In this document: piece by piece, positions 8,333-17,205 of the stretch | Layout of the letters: each line of letters starts with the position of its first letter | Numbering within the stretch: position 1 is the stretch's first letter | From: an uncultured Eubacteriales bacterium | GTDB taxonomy: Bacteria > Bacillota > Clostridia > Peptostreptococcales > Anaerovoracaceae | DNA length: 64,000 nt | Assembly: GCA_900542565.1 (NCBI GenBank) | Contig: UQOC01000006.1 | Span: forward strand, 4,743 to 68,742 | Direction of reading: 5' to 3' | The notes under the pieces: model-generated | Database searches by the model: none | Told to the model about the DNA's origin: nothing | Seen by the model: the letters and a program-made list of their open reading frames with translations, nothing else | Program-made: the position numbers and the translations under genes

Positions 8333-9441
8333 AATTTGCGATTTTGTCTTTTGGAAACTATGAGTATGATGGACGCTTAAGGGAGCTATATAAAGCTTTT
8401 TGCAGTTTAGGTGATACATACTTGTTGTCGCATGGCTATAACAAAGTATCTGATAAACATTGCATTATTCAGACGAAAAACTATTTTGATTTTGTGCGTA
8501 AATCAGTGCAATGGCTTAATAAAGTTAAATGCTCTGAGGAAATAGATGTGATAGTTTTAGACGATAGAAAATCAACAATTCCGGGCTTAATATGCAAACA
8601 TAAATATAAGAATGATATTATATTTATTGAAGATTGTAGAGAATTGTATGATATTAAAGATGTCAAACATCTTGTAGGTAAAATCGGGTGTTTTTTTGAA
8701 AAAAAAATGATTGAAAAGGCAGATATTATCATATGCGCAAATAATGAAAGAGCATCTGCTATGATGAAAATGTTCTCATTGGAGAAAAGGCCAATTGTGT
8801 TTGAAAATATAAGACAACTAAGTTTTTCAGATGATTTTAATTTGGATATGATAAAAGAAAAATACTCGTCATATATCAATGAAGGTGAAATTAGAATTAT
8901 CTCTACATCTGGATGCAGTTTATCAAACACAAATGATATATTGGTTAAAAATTTGAAATATGTTTCACCTCAGTATAAAATAAGACTCTTTCTTGTAGGA
9001 GATGATAAAAGTCAAGATTATTTGTCCATGAAAAAACTTTTATTGAATGAAAAAAAATGTAATATAGATATATTAGGAAAATTAAATCAAAATGATTTAA
9101 AATATCTTATACAGCAATCACATATTGGGATCGTGAATTATGCCCAAAAAGACTTATGTAGTAGATTGTGCGCTTCAGGGAAATTATATGAATTTATATT
9201 TGAAAATATTCCAATTGTTACTACAGAAAATTTACCATTAAAAAATTTGTGTGAGAAGTTTAATATAGGTGTTGCAGATAATCAATATTATAAAGGTATC
9301 AACAAGGTGTTGGGTGATTATACATTCTACAAAAAATGCGTTAGTGAATTCAAAAAAGACCACACGGTCGAGAACAATATTAAACTTTTTTCAAGTAATA
9401 TAAAAAAAGAGATAAGAGCGTTATCTTCTAATCGGCTTTAA
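8329..9441 (+). CDS. Glycosyltransferase, GT4-like
   Basis: A 370-residue, Lys/Ile/Asn-rich GT-B-type protein. The N-terminal half has the alternating strand-helix pattern of an acceptor domain. The second half has Gly-Lys-Leu-Asn-Gln-Asn-Asp-Leu at about 253 and Ala-Ser-Gly-Lys-Leu-Tyr-Glu-Phe at about 285, the helix that normally holds the donor-binding glutamate of GT4 enzymes. It begins inside the wbpB stop codon. Marked AT-richness sets it apart from wbpB, suggesting a separately acquired variable transferase. Donor sugar unknown. Confidence 0.72.
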   Translation: MKFAILSFGNYEYDGRLRELYKAFCSLGDTYLLSHGYNKVSDKHCIIQTKNYFDFVRKSVQWLNKVKCSEEIDVIVLDDRKSTIPGLICKHKYKNDIIFIEDCRELYDIKDVKHLVGKIGCFFEKKMIEKADIIICANNERASAMMKMFSLEKRPIVFENIRQLSFSDDFNLDMIKEKYSSYINEGEIRIISTSGCSLSNTNDILVKNLKYVSPQYKIRLFLVGDDKSQDYLSMKKLLLNEKKCNIDILGKLNQNDLKYLIQQSHIGIVNYAQKDLCSRLCASGKLYEFIFENIPIVTTENLPLKNLCEKFNIGVADNQYYKGINKVLGDYTFYKKCVSEFKKDHTVENNIKLFSSNIKKEIRALSSNRL

Positions 9442-9461
9442 TATTTGGAAAGTGAGCTATA

Positions 9462-10580
9462 ATGAATAAAAAAGTCCTATTTGTCTTTGGAACAAGACCA
9501 GAAGCAATCAAAATGTGCCCTATTATTAAGAAAATTAAAAAAAATATATATTTTGATACAGTTGTTTGCACCACTGGTCAACATAGGGAAATGCTGGATC
9601 AGGTACTCGATATATTTGAAGTACAGCCAGATTTTGATTTAGATATAATGAAACAAGACCAAGACCTTTTCGATATAACTACTCAAATAATGTTATCTAT
9701 GAAGCTAGTTATAGATAAAGTCAAACCAGACCTTCTGATTGTTCATGGGGATACAACTACAGCATTTGCAGCTGCTGTAGCTGCATTTTATAAAAAAGTC
9801 CCTATTGGACATGTTGAGGCAGGATTGCGTACATTTAATGTGTCATCGCCGTTTCCTGAAGAATTTAACAGACATGTTATTAGTATCATAGCAGATTTAC
9901 ATTTTGCACCAACACAGGATGCATACAATAATTTAATTAAAGAAAATATCGCTTCACGACACATCTATATTACCGGTAATACTGCGATTGATGCTTTGGA
10001 AACTACAATAAGGGAAGATTACGAGGATGACAATCTTAAGTGGTCTTCGGAGTCTAAATTACTTCTAGTAACAGCGCACAGAAGAGAAAATATTGGAAAA
10101 CCAATGCGCAATATGTTCCGTGCAATCAAAAGAATTGTGAATGAAAATAAAGATGTTAAGGTAATTTATCCTGTACACTTGAATCCAAAAGTGAGAAAAA
10201 TTGCAGAAGAGGAATTTAAGGGATGCAATAAAATCAGACTGATTGAGCCACTTGATGTTGTTGCGTTTCATAATTATATGGCACATGCATATTTAATTTT
10301 GACAGACAGTGGAGGCATACAGGAAGAAGCACCAGCGATTGGCAAACCTGTATTAGTCATGCGTGAAACTACCGAACGCCCTGAAGGCATAAAAGCAGGA
10401 ACGCTCAGGCTTGTTGGTACTGAGGAAAAAAATATTTATGACAACATTCAAAACCTACTTAATAATAAAAAAGATTATGAGTCAATGAGCACGGCGAAAA
10501 ATCCCTATGGTGATGGGCATGCTAGTGAATATATTATCCGACATATTGAAAAATATTTTAACGAGGAAAATGAAAAATGA
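9462..10580 (+). CDS. Non-hydrolysing UDP-N-acetylglucosamine 2-epimerase (WecB/WbpI family)
   Basis: 372 residues with the full family pattern: Phe-Gly-Thr-Arg-Pro-Glu-Ala-Ile-Lys at the N-terminus, Thr-Thr-Gly-Gln-His, His-Gly-Asp-Thr-Thr, Gly-His-Val-Glu-Ala-Gly-Leu-Arg-Thr, Pro-Glu-Glu-Phe-Asn-Arg and Asp-Ser-Gly-Gly-Ile-Gln-Glu-Glu. It inverts C2 of UDP-GlcNAc or a derivative. Because WbpA, WbpB, WbpD and WbpE relatives are present, a WbpI role (making the manno-configured diacetamido uronate) is attractive. A WecB role supplying UDP-ManNAc is equally compatible; sequence reading cannot separate them. It overlaps the next gene by four bases. Confidence 0.93.
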   Translation: MNKKVLFVFGTRPEAIKMCPIIKKIKKNIYFDTVVCTTGQHREMLDQVLDIFEVQPDFDLDIMKQDQDLFDITTQIMLSMKLVIDKVKPDLLIVHGDTTTAFAAAVAAFYKKVPIGHVEAGLRTFNVSSPFPEEFNRHVISIIADLHFAPTQDAYNNLIKENIASRHIYITGNTAIDALETTIREDYEDDNLKWSSESKLLLVTAHRRENIGKPMRNMFRAIKRIVNENKDVKVIYPVHLNPKVRKIAEEEFKGCNKIRLIEPLDVVAFHNYMAHAYLILTDSGGIQEEAPAIGKPVLVMRETTERPEGIKAGTLRLVGTEEKNIYDNIQNLLNNKKDYESMSTAKNPYGDGHASEYIIRHIEKYFNEENEK

Positions 10581-11641
10581 ACTTGTTGTATATTACTTAT
10601 ATTGATTTTAATAGTAAAGAAAGATCCGGCGCCTCTGTAAGACCACACCGCTTATATGATGCGTTCCTAAATCTTGGAATAAATGTAAAACTACTTGAAT
10701 GCCAACAAAATAAATTTAGAAAACGACATATGAAAGTAAAAGAAATTTTGCGATGGCTAAAAAATAACAGACCAGATTTTTGCTATATTGAATCTCCCAG
10801 TGGGCCCATTTTCAATAATATTGATTTGAAGTTAATAAAAAGGATTCATAGTTATAATATTCCTATAGGCTTTTTTTATAGAGATATTTTTTGGCTTTTT
10901 CCAGAAATATATAATGGACATGTTGGTTTTATTAAAAAGAATGCAATAGTTTTATTGAATAAAAGAGAAATACACTGCTTGAAAAGAAATTGCGATATTG
11001 TATATACACCAACACAATCAGTAAAAAATATTTTAGATAAATATCATTTTAAGAGATGTGAAGTTCTTCCGCCTGCATTAGAGATTACTTCTCATAATAT
11101 TTCACAAAGGAATGAAGTTAATACCTGCATTTATGTTGGAGGTGTTTCTGCTGTTTATGGGACCGATATTTTAATTGATGCATTTAAAATTTTAAATAAG
11201 CATGAATCATCATATAGGTTGATTTTAGTTTGTAGAGAAGAAGAATTAAGAAATTTTTATCATGAATGCTTGAACTATAATTGGTTGGATATAGTATTTG
11301 CTTCAGGGAAAGAATTAAATAAATATTATGAAAAAGCATCAGTAGGAGTTATTCCAGTTAGACAAACAAATTATACAAATCTGGCATATTCAGTTAAACT
11401 TTTTGAATATCTTGGTCATGGACTTCCGGTTATTTCTACAAATACTACAGAAATGGGAACATTTGTAAAACAGAATAATATTGGAATGGTTTGCGAAGAT
11501 AACCCCAAAGATTTGGCTCAAACAATAGCATATTATTTTAAAAACAAGGAGACATTGAATTACAGTACTAATGTGAAAAAAATTGCCCCACAGAATACAT
11601 GGATATGTAGGGCCCAAAAAATAATAAGCGATTTAACATAA
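10577..11641 (+). CDS. Glycosyltransferase family 4
   Basis: 354 residues, GT-B fold. The donor-domain signature is visible: Tyr-Val-Gly-Gly-Val near residue 188 and Ser-Val-Lys-Leu-Phe-Glu-Tyr-Leu-Gly-His-Gly-Leu-Pro-Val-Ile near 273, which contains the catalytic-site glutamate. Coupled to the epimerase by an ATGA overlap, so it may use the sugar that enzyme makes. Very AT-rich. Acceptor and linkage unknown. Confidence 0.85.
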   Translation: MNLLYITYIDFNSKERSGASVRPHRLYDAFLNLGINVKLLECQQNKFRKRHMKVKEILRWLKNNRPDFCYIESPSGPIFNNIDLKLIKRIHSYNIPIGFFYRDIFWLFPEIYNGHVGFIKKNAIVLLNKREIHCLKRNCDIVYTPTQSVKNILDKYHFKRCEVLPPALEITSHNISQRNEVNTCIYVGGVSAVYGTDILIDAFKILNKHESSYRLILVCREEELRNFYHECLNYNWLDIVFASGKELNKYYEKASVGVIPVRQTNYTNLAYSVKLFEYLGHGLPVISTNTTEMGTFVKQNNIGMVCEDNPKDLAQTIAYYFKNKETLNYSTNVKKIAPQNTWICRAQKIISDLT

Positions 11642-11663
11642 ACAACAAAAAAGAGTAAATTTT

Positions 11664-12950
11664 ATGAACAGATTAAAATCTATGTTAAAAATGATATGGA
11701 AAAAAGGAGCTATACACATTTTTACAGGTAGTTTTCTAAACAAATTCGTAGTTTTTTTCGGCTCGATAGTTATTGTAAGGCTACTTAGTAAGACCGAATA
11801 TGGAATGCTTGGTTATGCAGAGAACTTATACAGTTTTGCATATATTTTAGCTGGATTGGGTATTTCTAATGCAATTATGAGATATGTTGTGTTAGCTGAT
11901 ACAATGGAAACAAAAAAGGCTGTTTTTTATTTTTCTTCAAGATTAGCATTTAAAATTAATATTATTCTTGTAGTTGCCCTAGAGATTATAAATGTTTTTT
12001 ATCCGCATTCGCCCGAATTTGAAACCTGTAGGTTATATATATACATAATGGTACTTTCACTTCCCTTTCAATACTATGTTGATAATGGATTGTCTCTTGA
12101 AAGGGCAATGTTCAGCAATAAAAAGTATGCAATGCTGTCTTTTATAACATCAGCTGCTATAATATTAGGCAAATTAGTCGGAGCGTCAATTGCAGGATTA
12201 ATGGGAGTAATCATTACAGGAGTGATAGTAAATTTTATATTAGCTACAGTAATGAGACAATCTTCTGAAAAGAAGTATTTCCAATCGGTGCAGTTAGGGG
12301 CTGTAAACCAAAAACAAAAAAAACAAATCGTGGCGTATAGCCTTCAATATATGATTACCAACGGCATGTGGACACTGTTCATGCTTATTGATGTTTTCAT
12401 GCTTGGTAAATTATCCGATAACCCTACGATGATTGCAGATTATAAAGTAGCATATGCTTGGCCGGCTAACATTTCTATTATATGTACAGCGATAGGTGTC
12501 TTTATTGCGCCATATTTTATAAAAAATGAAAACGATCCGATGTGGATACGAAAGAATTATGCTCGTACATTCTTACTTAGTTTTGCTTTTGTTGGACTGG
12601 CAGGTCTGGTGATGATCATTCTTGCCAAACCTTTGATTTTCATATATGGTGGTTCAGAATATTATAATATTATTCCAGTAATGCGAGCATTAACTATAGG
12701 ATCAGTAATTAATAACGGATTAAGATATACTACTGCTAATATATTTGCTGCTATGGGGAAAATTAAATTTAATATGGCAGTATCAGTAATCGGCATTATT
12801 GTGCAGATTGCATTAAATATGTATATGATTCCTAAGTATGGCATGTATGGACCGGCATTCTCTGGAATAATTAATTATAGCCTTATGGCAATAATATTGT
12901 TTATTTGCTTTGTAAAGTTGAATAATATTTTTTTGAAGGAGAAAAAATGA
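11664..12950 (+). CDS. Wzx-type polysaccharide flippase (first copy)
   Basis: 428 residues, almost wholly hydrophobic with about 12 predicted membrane helices: the MOP/PST flippase architecture that moves undecaprenyl-linked repeat units across the membrane. The early Leu-Ser-Lys-Thr-Glu-Tyr-Gly motif is typical of the family. It overlaps the polymerase gene by four bases, the usual wzx-wzy pairing. Its presence with the priming transferase marks this cluster as Wzx/Wzy-dependent, with no ABC exporter seen. Confidence 0.9.
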   Translation: MNRLKSMLKMIWKKGAIHIFTGSFLNKFVVFFGSIVIVRLLSKTEYGMLGYAENLYSFAYILAGLGISNAIMRYVVLADTMETKKAVFYFSSRLAFKINIILVVALEIINVFYPHSPEFETCRLYIYIMVLSLPFQYYVDNGLSLERAMFSNKKYAMLSFITSAAIILGKLVGASIAGLMGVIITGVIVNFILATVMRQSSEKKYFQSVQLGAVNQKQKKQIVAYSLQYMITNGMWTLFMLIDVFMLGKLSDNPTMIADYKVAYAWPANISIICTAIGVFIAPYFIKNENDPMWIRKNYARTFLLSFAFVGLAGLVMIILAKPLIFIYGGSEYYNIIPVMRALTIGSVINNGLRYTTANIFAAMGKIKFNMAVSVIGIIVQIALNMYMIPKYGMYGPAFSGIINYSLMAIILFICFVKLNNIFLKEKK

Positions 12951-14341
12951 CAGAAAAAGTGTTTTCAATTAATATATTGTATAAAGTGTTTTTTTTCGTT
13001 TCTTTAATGATATTTATTATGAGACAGGCTATCCCAATGCACGACTTATTTTGGATTGTGTGGGGATTACTTCAGCTTATTGGAGTATTGAGCATTTTAA
13101 AAAATCGAAAAAGTATTTGCTTTAATCAAATTTTTGGTCAAATTCTTGCTTCAAAAGCATTCATCATTATTTTGACAATATACATTGCTATTGATGCGAT
13201 AAACTTATTTTACGGTCCAGCGCCAATTTTATCAATAAGCAAATATGTTGTATTCGTTGAAGGTATAAGTTATATTTTTCATGCAGCAATAATATGCCAT
13301 TTGTGCGGATTGACTCATCAAAAATTCCTTGATACCCTATATAAGTATATTATTATTTCTGCTATTATAGCATCTTTTATTGCGTTAATAAACTATTATA
13401 TGCCCATTTTTCATAATGCTGCAAATGGGCAAATATCTATAATAGATGATTATAATGCTTTTTGTAGATATTATTTATTTTCGTATATTGTAGGATTTGT
13501 GCATATATGCAGCAATAAAAAATTAACATTGTACAAACAGATAGTAGAATTAGTGCTTTATTCAATGCTCTTATGTGTAATAATGCTGATGTCAACATCA
13601 AGACGGACATTACTTACTTTAGCGATGTTTACTTTTGTTATGGTTATATATTACATAATAAGATTATATAAAATGACAAATGAAAAGAAAAAAATGTACT
13701 CGTTTATGAAAAAAGCTTTGATAGTTATGATCGCATTTTTTATAACAGGTATAGCGACCGTGCAAGGTAGTAGCGTTTTAATTAATGCAAAACAATATTT
13801 TAACGAACAAGTAAATATTACGGAAAGTGTGCAAGGCGGAATAGAACAGACGAGTGAACGCATAGATACGGACAATGTTTGGGGTAAAAGAAGTGTAATA
13901 TGGCAGGAGGCTATTAATGAAATAAAAAGATATAATGCAATAGAGCTGTTATTTGGCAAAGGAGCAGGATATGCTACAAAATATTATGAAAGTGAACCTA
14001 CTGAGACAGTTATTGAAGAATTATATGGAACAAATGAACTTGTAGAAAATTCAATGCATACGCATAATTATCTGTTACAGGATATGATGGAGGGAGGAAT
14101 TATTAAGGTAATTTTTTCATTAGTGTTAACGGTTGGGTTAGGAATTAAGATTATTATAAATGTTATCAAAAAGGGAGATCAGTGGTTTATACCGCTTTTA
14201 TCATTAATTCTTATTGGCACAAACATAATGATATCATACTCATCAGGTTTCATTGGGGATGTGTATTATTGTGTTAATTTATTAATCTTGGTGCAATTGG
14301 AATTAGATGACAGGAAACAAATCGGAAATGTTAATAGATAA
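12947..14341 (+). CDS. Wzy-like polysaccharide polymerase
   Basis: 464 residues with about 10-12 hydrophobic segments and one large soluble loop (roughly residues 265-370) rich in charged residues. This is the topology of O-antigen polymerase/ligase proteins. Sequence is poorly conserved in this family; the call rests on topology, the Trp-Gln-Glu-Ala and His-Thr-His-Asn-Tyr motifs near the end of the loop (typical of the O-antigen ligase domain), and position after wzx. It would join flipped repeat units at the outer membrane face. A 257-base untranslated stretch follows. Confidence 0.82.
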   Translation: MTEKVFSINILYKVFFFVSLMIFIMRQAIPMHDLFWIVWGLLQLIGVLSILKNRKSICFNQIFGQILASKAFIIILTIYIAIDAINLFYGPAPILSISKYVVFVEGISYIFHAAIICHLCGLTHQKFLDTLYKYIIISAIIASFIALINYYMPIFHNAANGQISIIDDYNAFCRYYLFSYIVGFVHICSNKKLTLYKQIVELVLYSMLLCVIMLMSTSRRTLLTLAMFTFVMVIYYIIRLYKMTNEKKKMYSFMKKALIVMIAFFITGIATVQGSSVLINAKQYFNEQVNITESVQGGIEQTSERIDTDNVWGKRSVIWQEAINEIKRYNAIELLFGKGAGYATKYYESEPTETVIEELYGTNELVENSMHTHNYLLQDMMEGGIIKVIFSLVLTVGLGIKIIINVIKKGDQWFIPLLSLILIGTNIMISYSSGFIGDVYYCVNLLILVQLELDDRKQIGNVNR

Positions 14342-14598
14342 AAATAGTATCACACATTATCTTAATAAGGTGGATATTATACACCTCGATAAATCAGCAT
14401 TCGCCCATGCAGATTGAGTATAATATTTATTTTATAAAGCACAGTTGCTCTAGGGTGTTTATGCACTAGTTTATGCTGTGATGTCCCAAGAAGGAACACG
14501 CGGCCTTATGTTGAAACAGGCTGCAGAGCCGCTTCATAGTATAAACTTTACTTAATAATGAAATAATTAGAAAAAACTTATGACTTAAAGGAAGAAAA

Positions 14599-16023
14599 AT
14601 GCTCTTTTCCAGTTTAACATTCTTATTTATTTTCCTTCCCATAGTGTTATTCTTATATTATACAGTGTTTGCAAAAAGTATAGCTGCACGCAATGGATTA
14701 TTACTTATAGCAAGCCTGATATTCTACGCATGGGGAGAGCCTCGCTTTATATTGATCATGATCTTGTCCATAGTTGTAAACTATGGCTTTGGGATAATGA
14801 TAGAAAGATTCAATGACAAGAGAAAATTGCTTCTTGTCATTGATGTTATCTTCAATTTATCCCTGTTATATATCTTCAAATACTTGAATTTTACTGTTCA
14901 GAACATAAATAATTTATTTGGCAATGTTTTACCACAAACATCTATAGTTTTACCTATAGGCATATCTTTCTTTACTTTCCAGGCTATGTCGTATGTTATA
15001 GATGTTTACCGGAAAGATGTAGGGGCACAGAAAAATCCGTTCTATGTTGCCCTTTACATATCTTTCTTTCCACAGCTGATTGCCGGACCCATTGTAAGGT
15101 ATACAGATATAGAAGAACGATTGCGCGACAGAAAAGTGACGAGTGATTCAATGGCCGATGGAATTAGATGGTTTATCATCGGTTTGTCCAAGAAGGTCCT
15201 GATAGCCAACAATCTTGCAGTAATCGCTGATGGGGCGTTCGCAAATAGCAGCGAGGGATATTTGGCTTCAACCACGCTTGCATGGATTGGTGCAATATGT
15301 TATGCGTTACAAATCTATTTTGACTTTGATGGATATTCAGAAATGGCAATAGGTCTGGGAAAGATGTTTGGATTTGATTTTCCAAGGAATTTTATATATC
15401 CTTATAGAGCTAAAACGATTTCTGAGTTCTGGAAATATAATCATATCTCATTATCAACATGGTTTAGAGACTATGTATATATACCTTTAGGTGGATCGAG
15501 AGTCAAAAAACACAGATGGATTTTTAATATTCTTATCGTATGGGCCCTTACAGGTATATGGCATGGTGCAAATTGGATTTTTTTCCTATGGGGACTGTGC
15601 TATGGAATCATATTAATTTTTGAAAAGGAATTGCATATAACGGATAAAATCAAACATTTTCCGTTTGGAATTATCTATAGAGCGTTTACTTTAATAGTGC
15701 TTTTTGTTTTGAACGGAGTTTTCTTCAAAAACCTTGGGGTGGAGGCAACGAAAAATATCGTGTTTTCCATGTTTGGCGCTTCTGCACACATTATTGATAA
15801 TTTGGCAATTGAGTATTTATGTGAATATAAGATAATATTGATAATAGCTGTCATATATGCGTTAGCAGGTTTTTGTAGATTGTCTGAATTGATGGATAAT
15901 GATCGAACAGGGATACTGGTAAAAAATATAGTGTCACCTATTGTATATGGATTTTTGATGATCGCTTCGATTTCGTATTTAGTAATAGGGGCTTATAATC
16001 CATTCATCTATTTTAATTTTTAG
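14599..16023 (+). CDS. MBOAT-family O-acyltransferase (AlgI-like)
   Basis: 474 residues, multi-pass membrane protein. It begins with Phe-Ser-Ser-Leu-Thr-Phe-Leu-Phe-Ile-Phe-Leu-Pro, the AlgI/PatA start. It has the cytoplasmic Phe-Trp-x-Tyr-Asn-His-Ile-Ser-Leu-Ser-Thr-Trp-Phe-Arg-Asp-Tyr block and the catalytic histidine in Gly-Ile-Trp-His-Gly-Ala-Asn. It passes acetyl groups across the membrane to a partner that acetylates exported polysaccharide; the next gene (16033) is that partner type. AAAGGAAG precedes the ATG. Confidence 0.93.
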   Translation: MLFSSLTFLFIFLPIVLFLYYTVFAKSIAARNGLLLIASLIFYAWGEPRFILIMILSIVVNYGFGIMIERFNDKRKLLLVIDVIFNLSLLYIFKYLNFTVQNINNLFGNVLPQTSIVLPIGISFFTFQAMSYVIDVYRKDVGAQKNPFYVALYISFFPQLIAGPIVRYTDIEERLRDRKVTSDSMADGIRWFIIGLSKKVLIANNLAVIADGAFANSSEGYLASTTLAWIGAICYALQIYFDFDGYSEMAIGLGKMFGFDFPRNFIYPYRAKTISEFWKYNHISLSTWFRDYVYIPLGGSRVKKHRWIFNILIVWALTGIWHGANWIFFLWGLCYGIILIFEKELHITDKIKHFPFGIIYRAFTLIVLFVLNGVFFKNLGVEATKNIVFSMFGASAHIIDNLAIEYLCEYKIILIIAVIYALAGFCRLSELMDNDRTGILVKNIVSPIVYGFLMIASISYLVIGAYNPFIYFNF

Positions 16024-16032
16024 GGAGGCATT

Positions 16033-17187
16033 ATGAGACTGTCAAAAGCATTCAAAAAATTGGGGCTGCTTTTTGTTTTTTTAATAATCATATTTGGTGT
16101 TTCATTGCTGAATTATGATAATGTAGCGAATGCATTAAAAAGTAGTATCATTTCTTTTGTAGAAAGTGGTCAATTTGAATCTGAAAAATTTGAGGAAACC
16201 TATAATGATGATTTTTACGAGAGAATAAAGTGGGTAGACTTTAATTCGTTGATAGTTCGCGCCATGGATCAAAAGATAACAAATGGCGTTGTAAAAGGAG
16301 AAAATGGCAAACTCAATTTTCTCTGGTCTACAGAATATAAATTTGACGAGAACACAGAAAAAGCCAAGGTTGGTAAAGCAATCCAAATTTTAAAATACGC
16401 TCAAGATAAAGGAGCAGATACTTTATATGTTCAGAGACCATGGGCTATATCGGATTTACCATATGGGTATACTTTTGAATATAATAAACAATATGACTTT
16501 TGGTGTGATCAGATAGCGGAAAATGGTATCCCTACTTTAGATTTTAGAGAAACTATTGAAGATAAAATAGATTTTTATACTACAGATCACCATTGGACGG
16601 TGAAAAGCTCATTTTATGGAGCAAAAAATATAATAGACACATTAAGTGAATTATATGGGTATAATTTTAATAATAAAGATATGTACTTTGATTTAGAAAA
16701 TTATTATAGCAAAGAATATCCAGATTCATTTTTAGGAGCAGAGGGTGTAAGAGCCGGCCAATTTTTTGCTGGAAAAGATGACTTTGAAGTCTACTACCCT
16801 AAATTTGAAACAGACTTTTCTTTTAAGCAATTTGCGGATCATGAAATGTACTTTGAAATAGAAGGTCCTTTTGAAAAAGTTTTTATTGATTGGGACAAAC
16901 TTGAAGACCCTAATTATAACAATAAGTATTATTCGTTGTCATACAATGCCTATAACGAAAATATTGTAATAAATAATCTAGCGGATAATAATGATAAAGT
17001 ACTTTTGATTGCAGACTCATATGCACGGCCAATGCTGGCATTTATGAGTTTATGTTTTAAAGAAGTCAGGTTTCTTGATCCACAAGAGGGAAGATATAAT
17101 GATAGTTATGTGGAATACATAGATGAATATGACCCAGATATCGTTATAATGATGTTCCCTGGAGAAGGTTACTTTGAGCAAGTATAA
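16033..17187 (+). CDS. AlgJ/AlgX (DHHW)-like extracytoplasmic O-acetyltransferase partner
   Basis: 384 residues with one N-terminal membrane anchor (about residues 9-28), the rest outside the cell. Asp-His-His-Trp-Thr near residue 182 and a late Asp-Ser-Tyr-Ala block near 326 give the SGNH-like catalytic elements seen in AlgJ/AlgX and DHHW proteins. Placed 9 bases after the MBOAT gene with GGGAGG before its ATG, it should take the acetyl group from the membrane protein and add it to the polymer. AT-rich like its neighbour, so the pair probably moved together. Confidence 0.85.
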   Translation: MRLSKAFKKLGLLFVFLIIIFGVSLLNYDNVANALKSSIISFVESGQFESEKFEETYNDDFYERIKWVDFNSLIVRAMDQKITNGVVKGENGKLNFLWSTEYKFDENTEKAKVGKAIQILKYAQDKGADTLYVQRPWAISDLPYGYTFEYNKQYDFWCDQIAENGIPTLDFRETIEDKIDFYTTDHHWTVKSSFYGAKNIIDTLSELYGYNFNNKDMYFDLENYYSKEYPDSFLGAEGVRAGQFFAGKDDFEVYYPKFETDFSFKQFADHEMYFEIEGPFEKVFIDWDKLEDPNYNNKYYSLSYNAYNENIVINNLADNNDKVLLIADSYARPMLAFMSLCFKEVRFLDPQEGRYNDSYVEYIDEYDPDIVIMMFPGEGYFEQV

Positions 17188-17205
17188 TTTTAGGAGGTAT
17201 ATAAA

